Shown here in pieces: positions 6,585-8,429 of a stretch of 8,429 bases of DNA. The notes beneath the pieces are model-generated. The model had not been told where the DNA came from and made no database searches. It saw only the letters and a list, made by a program, of their open reading frames with translations. The stretch spans positions 1 to 8,429 of the forward strand of contig JAEEYJ010000124.1 of the NCBI GenBank assembly GCA_016291725.1, in the 5' to 3' direction. The DNA comes from Solobacterium sp. (GTDB taxonomy: Bacteria > Bacillota_I > Bacilli_A > Erysipelotrichales > Erysipelotrichaceae). The number at the start of each line of letters is the position of its first letter. Position 1 is the first letter of the stretch. Made by a program: the position numbers and the translations under genes.

Positions 6585-6635
6585 AGAATCATTGTACATG
6601 ACTTGGCGTCAATGTTGTATCCTGAACGAACGGTT
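6570..6635. repeat. 11-bp inverted repeat bracketing the GH43 lipoprotein start
   Basis: AACCGTTCGTT (6570-6580) and its exact reverse complement AACGAACGGTT (6625-6635) are separated by 44 bp. On the minus-strand mRNA the first arm lies just after the ogt stop codon and the second covers codons 2-5 of the lipoprotein gene. It could form a long-range RNA stem that controls translation start, or be a DNA-level operator pair. By a rough equal-base estimate, about 0.1 perfect 11-bp repeats with spacing up to 60 bp would be expected by chance in a window this size. Confidence 0.5.
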
Positions 6636-6640
6636 CTATC

Positions 6641-7132
6641 CTAATCCTTCGCTGCAGGAGCGCCTTCCAGTTCCAGAAGCGCTCTTTTCTTCTCCAGTCC
6701 GCCGGCATAGCCTGTCAGGGAGCCATCCGCTCCAAGCACACGGTGACAAGGTATGATGATGGATATGGGGTTATGGCCGACTGCGCCGCCGACAGCCTGT
6801 CCGGAACGGATGCCGAGTTCCTTCGCAATGGCTCCGTACGTTGTTGTTCCACCGTACGGGATGCGGCAGAGGCAGTCCCAGACACGCTTCCGGAATCCGC
6901 TTCCTTCCGGGTTCAGCTTCAGTTCGCTGATTGCCGGACGCTCTCCCCGGAAATAGCGTTCCAGCCAGTCCGCTGCCGCTGCCAGTTCCGGTCTGTCCGT
7001 GTATACCGGTGCTTCCTTAAGTGTGGACGCGAAGTATTTCTGTCCTTCCATCCATAAGCCCACAATAGCGTCTCCGTCACTGCATATGATGATCTTTCCG
7101 ACCGGAGTCTCTATATCCTTGGCGTAGTACAT
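6641..7132 (-). CDS. ogt: Methylated-DNA--protein-cysteine S-methyltransferase (Ogt/MGMT)
   Basis: This 163-residue protein transfers the alkyl group from O6-alkylguanine or O4-alkylthymine in DNA to its own cysteine in a single suicide reaction. The N-terminal part (MYYAKDIETPVGKI, with a short acidic middle) is the usual variable domain. The C-terminal domain carries FRKRVWDCLCRIPYGGTTTYGAIA with the DNA-binding helix-turn-helix, then the Asn121 hinge and the active-site Cys129 in PCHRV, and GGLEKKRALLELE at the end. No Ada-type N-terminal regulatory domain is present. Start 7132 was chosen because GGAGG lies seven bases upstream and MYYAKDIETP matches the family N-terminus; an ATG 16 codons further up would translate an intergenic hairpin. 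The gene lies between the histidine kinase and the GH43 lipoprotein, all in the same direction. Confidence 0.96.
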   Translation of the reverse strand: MYYAKDIETPVGKIIICSDGDAIVGLWMEGQKYFASTLKEAPVYTDRPELAAAADWLERYFRGERPAISELKLNPEGSGFRKRVWDCLCRIPYGGTTTYGAIAKELGIRSGQAVGGAVGHNPISIIIPCHRVLGADGSLTGYAGGLEKKRALLELEGAPAAKD

Positions 7133-7153
7133 AATCCTTCCTCCATACAATGA

Positions 7154-7181
7154 AATGATACAGGGAATCCCCTGCATCATT
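7154..7181 (-). other. Intergenic hairpin between the histidine kinase and ogt genes
   Basis: On the minus strand 7170-7181 pairs with 7154-7165 as a 12-bp stem with one G-U pair and the loop GATT. It is followed by only three T's, overlapping the stem end, then C, so it is a poor intrinsic terminator. It lies 10 bp after the kinase stop and 10 bp before the ogt ribosome binding site. It could attenuate transcription or set an mRNA end. Confidence 0.55.
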
Positions 7182-7190
7182 CAATTCTTT

Positions 7191-8429
7191 TTACGCTGCC
7201 GGAAGGATCAGTTCACTCTTGAAGAGATCTCCGTCAATGACGATGTTCAGTTCTCCGTTCATCATCTTCATCAGACTTTCGGCAATGTTCAGGCCGAGTC
7301 CGCTGCCTTCCGTATGTCTGGAAGCGTCTCCCCGGACAAACCGTTCCTTCAGTTCATCGGAAGAAATGTTCAGCGGCTCAGCCGAGATATTCCGGATGGT
7401 AATGCTGACCTTTCCAGCATCGTTCCGGCAGGCATTGATATAGACCCGTGTGCCCGGCAATGCATATTTGGATACGTTGCTCAGCAGGTTGGAGATAACC
7501 CGCCACAGCAGACGGCCGTCCGCCGTTGCTTTCAGTTCCCTGTCCGCCTCTGTAATGACATCCAGATTCATCAGGCTGAACTTTTCATCGTACTCCGCCA
7601 GTGACTGCTCCAGGATTTCCGTGATATAGACCGGACCCAGCGACAGCGGGATGTTTCCTGTGGATGCTTTGGACGCTTCCACCAGATCCTCCGTCAGTTT
7701 CTTCAGACGCAGGCTCTGCTTGTACAGTCTGTCCACGTATTCTTTGCGCTGCTCTTCCGTAGGATCCTTCTGCAGCAGATCCGCATAGTTGATGATGGAC
7801 GTCAGCGGTGTCTTGATATCGTGCGAAACGTTGGTAATCAGTTCTGTCTTCAGATGTTCGCTCTTCATCGCTTCGTCTACAGCGTTTTTCAGTCCGGTGG
7901 AAACACTGGACAGTGTCCGGATCTGGGTGCGGAACGGCTCTGTATGGATCCTCAGAACAGAATCAGGTGTCTCTTCCGGATAGTCGCCTGAGGCAATCCT
8001 GCCGGTCAGATCACTGACCGTGCGTACACCGATGAAGCAGCGCAGTGCCAGGAAACAGACCACCATGCCCGCCAGTGCCAGCAGGAAGGCTGCCGCTCCG
8101 TACATATGTCCTGCAGCAAACAATACGAGAGACAGGACAAATCCGGTGCATCCCAGCCAGATCAACTGCCAGACAAGCGGAAGCCGGAAAAACGATTTCA
8201 TCATTTCAATGAACGGCAGGACGATGTGCTGCAGAAGCCAGTGCAGGATCACCATGCACATCTTCCACATCCAGACAACAAGATAGGTAATGATATTGTT
8301 CCGGATGAACGTTCCGTTCCGGATGCGGGCAGCGAGTTCATACAGCCATACATAGATAAATGCGGCAAACAGGAACATCAGTGCCAGGAAGCCGGCGGCC
8401 ATGGAACGGTTGGTCACTACGTTGACATC
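7191..8429 (-). CDS. Membrane sensor histidine kinase, N-terminus missing
   Basis: The frame is open from the window edge to TAA at 7191-7193, giving 412 visible residues. A GTG at 8417 lacks a visible ribosome binding site and the frame continues beyond it, so the gene is called partial. About four membrane segments come first (AAGFLALMFLFAAFIYVWLY, LVVWMWKMCMVILHWLL, a third near 85-105 and a fourth near 110-130). A HAMP-like linker follows, then the dimerisation helix with the phospho-accepting His203 in NVSHDIKTPLTSI. The ATPase domain has the N box (VISNLLSNVSKYA) and the G2 box (TEGSGLGLNIAESL). The usual DxGxG of the G1 box is replaced by IRNISAEPLNIS, a variation I associate with some Bacillota kinases. 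It should sense a membrane or surface signal and phosphorylate a response regulator, probably encoded outside the window. It lies 58 bp upstream of ogt. Confidence 0.92.
   Translation of the reverse strand, partial: DVNVVTNRSMAAGFLALMFLFAAFIYVWLYELAARIRNGTFIRNNIITYLVVWMWKMCMVILHWLLQHIVLPFIEMMKSFFRLPLVWQLIWLGCTGFVLSLVLFAAGHMYGAAAFLLALAGMVVCFLALRCFIGVRTVSDLTGRIASGDYPEETPDSVLRIHTEPFRTQIRTLSSVSTGLKNAVDEAMKSEHLKTELITNVSHDIKTPLTSIINYADLLQKDPTEEQRKEYVDRLYKQSLRLKKLTEDLVEASKASTGNIPLSLGPVYITEILEQSLAEYDEKFSLMNLDVITEADRELKATADGRLLWRVISNLLSNVSKYALPGTRVYINACRNDAGKVSITIRNISAEPLNISSDELKERFVRGDASRHTEGSGLGLNIAESLMKMMNGELNIVIDGDLFKSELILPAA

Noticed and set aside
8415..8417. GTG as the true start of the histidine kinase.
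   Set aside because: The frame is open to the window edge and no ribosome binding site is seen in the 12 bases upstream, so the gene is better treated as cut by the window.
1..8429. CRISPR array, insertion sequence, prophage or defence gene cluster.
   Set aside because: No regularly spaced repeats, transposase, integrase, nuclease or toxin-like coding sequence was seen on either strand. The tRNA gene has no flanking integrase and I saw no duplicated tRNA end to suggest an integrated island.

Overview
This 8.4-kb window looks like an ordinary stretch of chromosome from a Bacillota (Firmicutes)-type bacterium of moderate GC content. The signs are strong AGGAGG-type ribosome binding sites close to ATG starts, compact intrinsic terminators with U-runs, a tRNA with an encoded CCA end, a DUF349-repeat protein, a lipoprotein signal peptide and a prepilin peptidase of the Gram-positive competence/pilus type. 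An Erysipelotrichia-like host would fit, but the sequence does not prove it. I see no insertion sequence, phage gene, integrase, CRISPR array or toxin-antitoxin pair.

Layout: the left edge carries the only plus-strand gene, the 3' part of a thioredoxin-fold protein (1-603). It converges on a minus-strand tRNA-Lys(CUU) gene (634-709) across a shared bidirectional terminator. Everything further right is on the minus strand. Reading in the direction of transcription (right to left), a probable operon runs from the right edge: a membrane sensor histidine kinase cut by the window edge, a methylated-DNA--protein-cysteine methyltransferase (ogt), a GH43-type glycosidase lipoprotein and a prepilin peptidase, with gaps of 33-58 bp. 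A second block starts at a recognisable promoter near 3855-3882: a 452-residue DUF349 repeat protein, then two paralogous class I glutamine amidotransferase-like (peptidase C26, PuuD-type) hydrolases. Each of these two hydrolases is followed by its own intrinsic terminator.

How the genes work together: the four-gene right-hand group mixes signal sensing, alkylation repair, surface carbohydrate metabolism and prepilin processing, so shared transcription need not mean a shared pathway. The two C26 hydrolases probably act on gamma-glutamyl or similar amide substrates and look like an old tandem duplication. The DUF349 protein has no established biochemical role that I can assign.

I did not find convincing evidence of a new multi-gene system. 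The points most worth a second look are an 11-bp perfect inverted repeat that brackets the start of the GH43 lipoprotein, a palindrome over the DUF349 promoter's -35 element, stable intergenic hairpins that lack terminator U-runs, the unassigned N-terminal module of the DUF349 protein, and the extra C-terminal cysteine pair of the thioredoxin-like protein.
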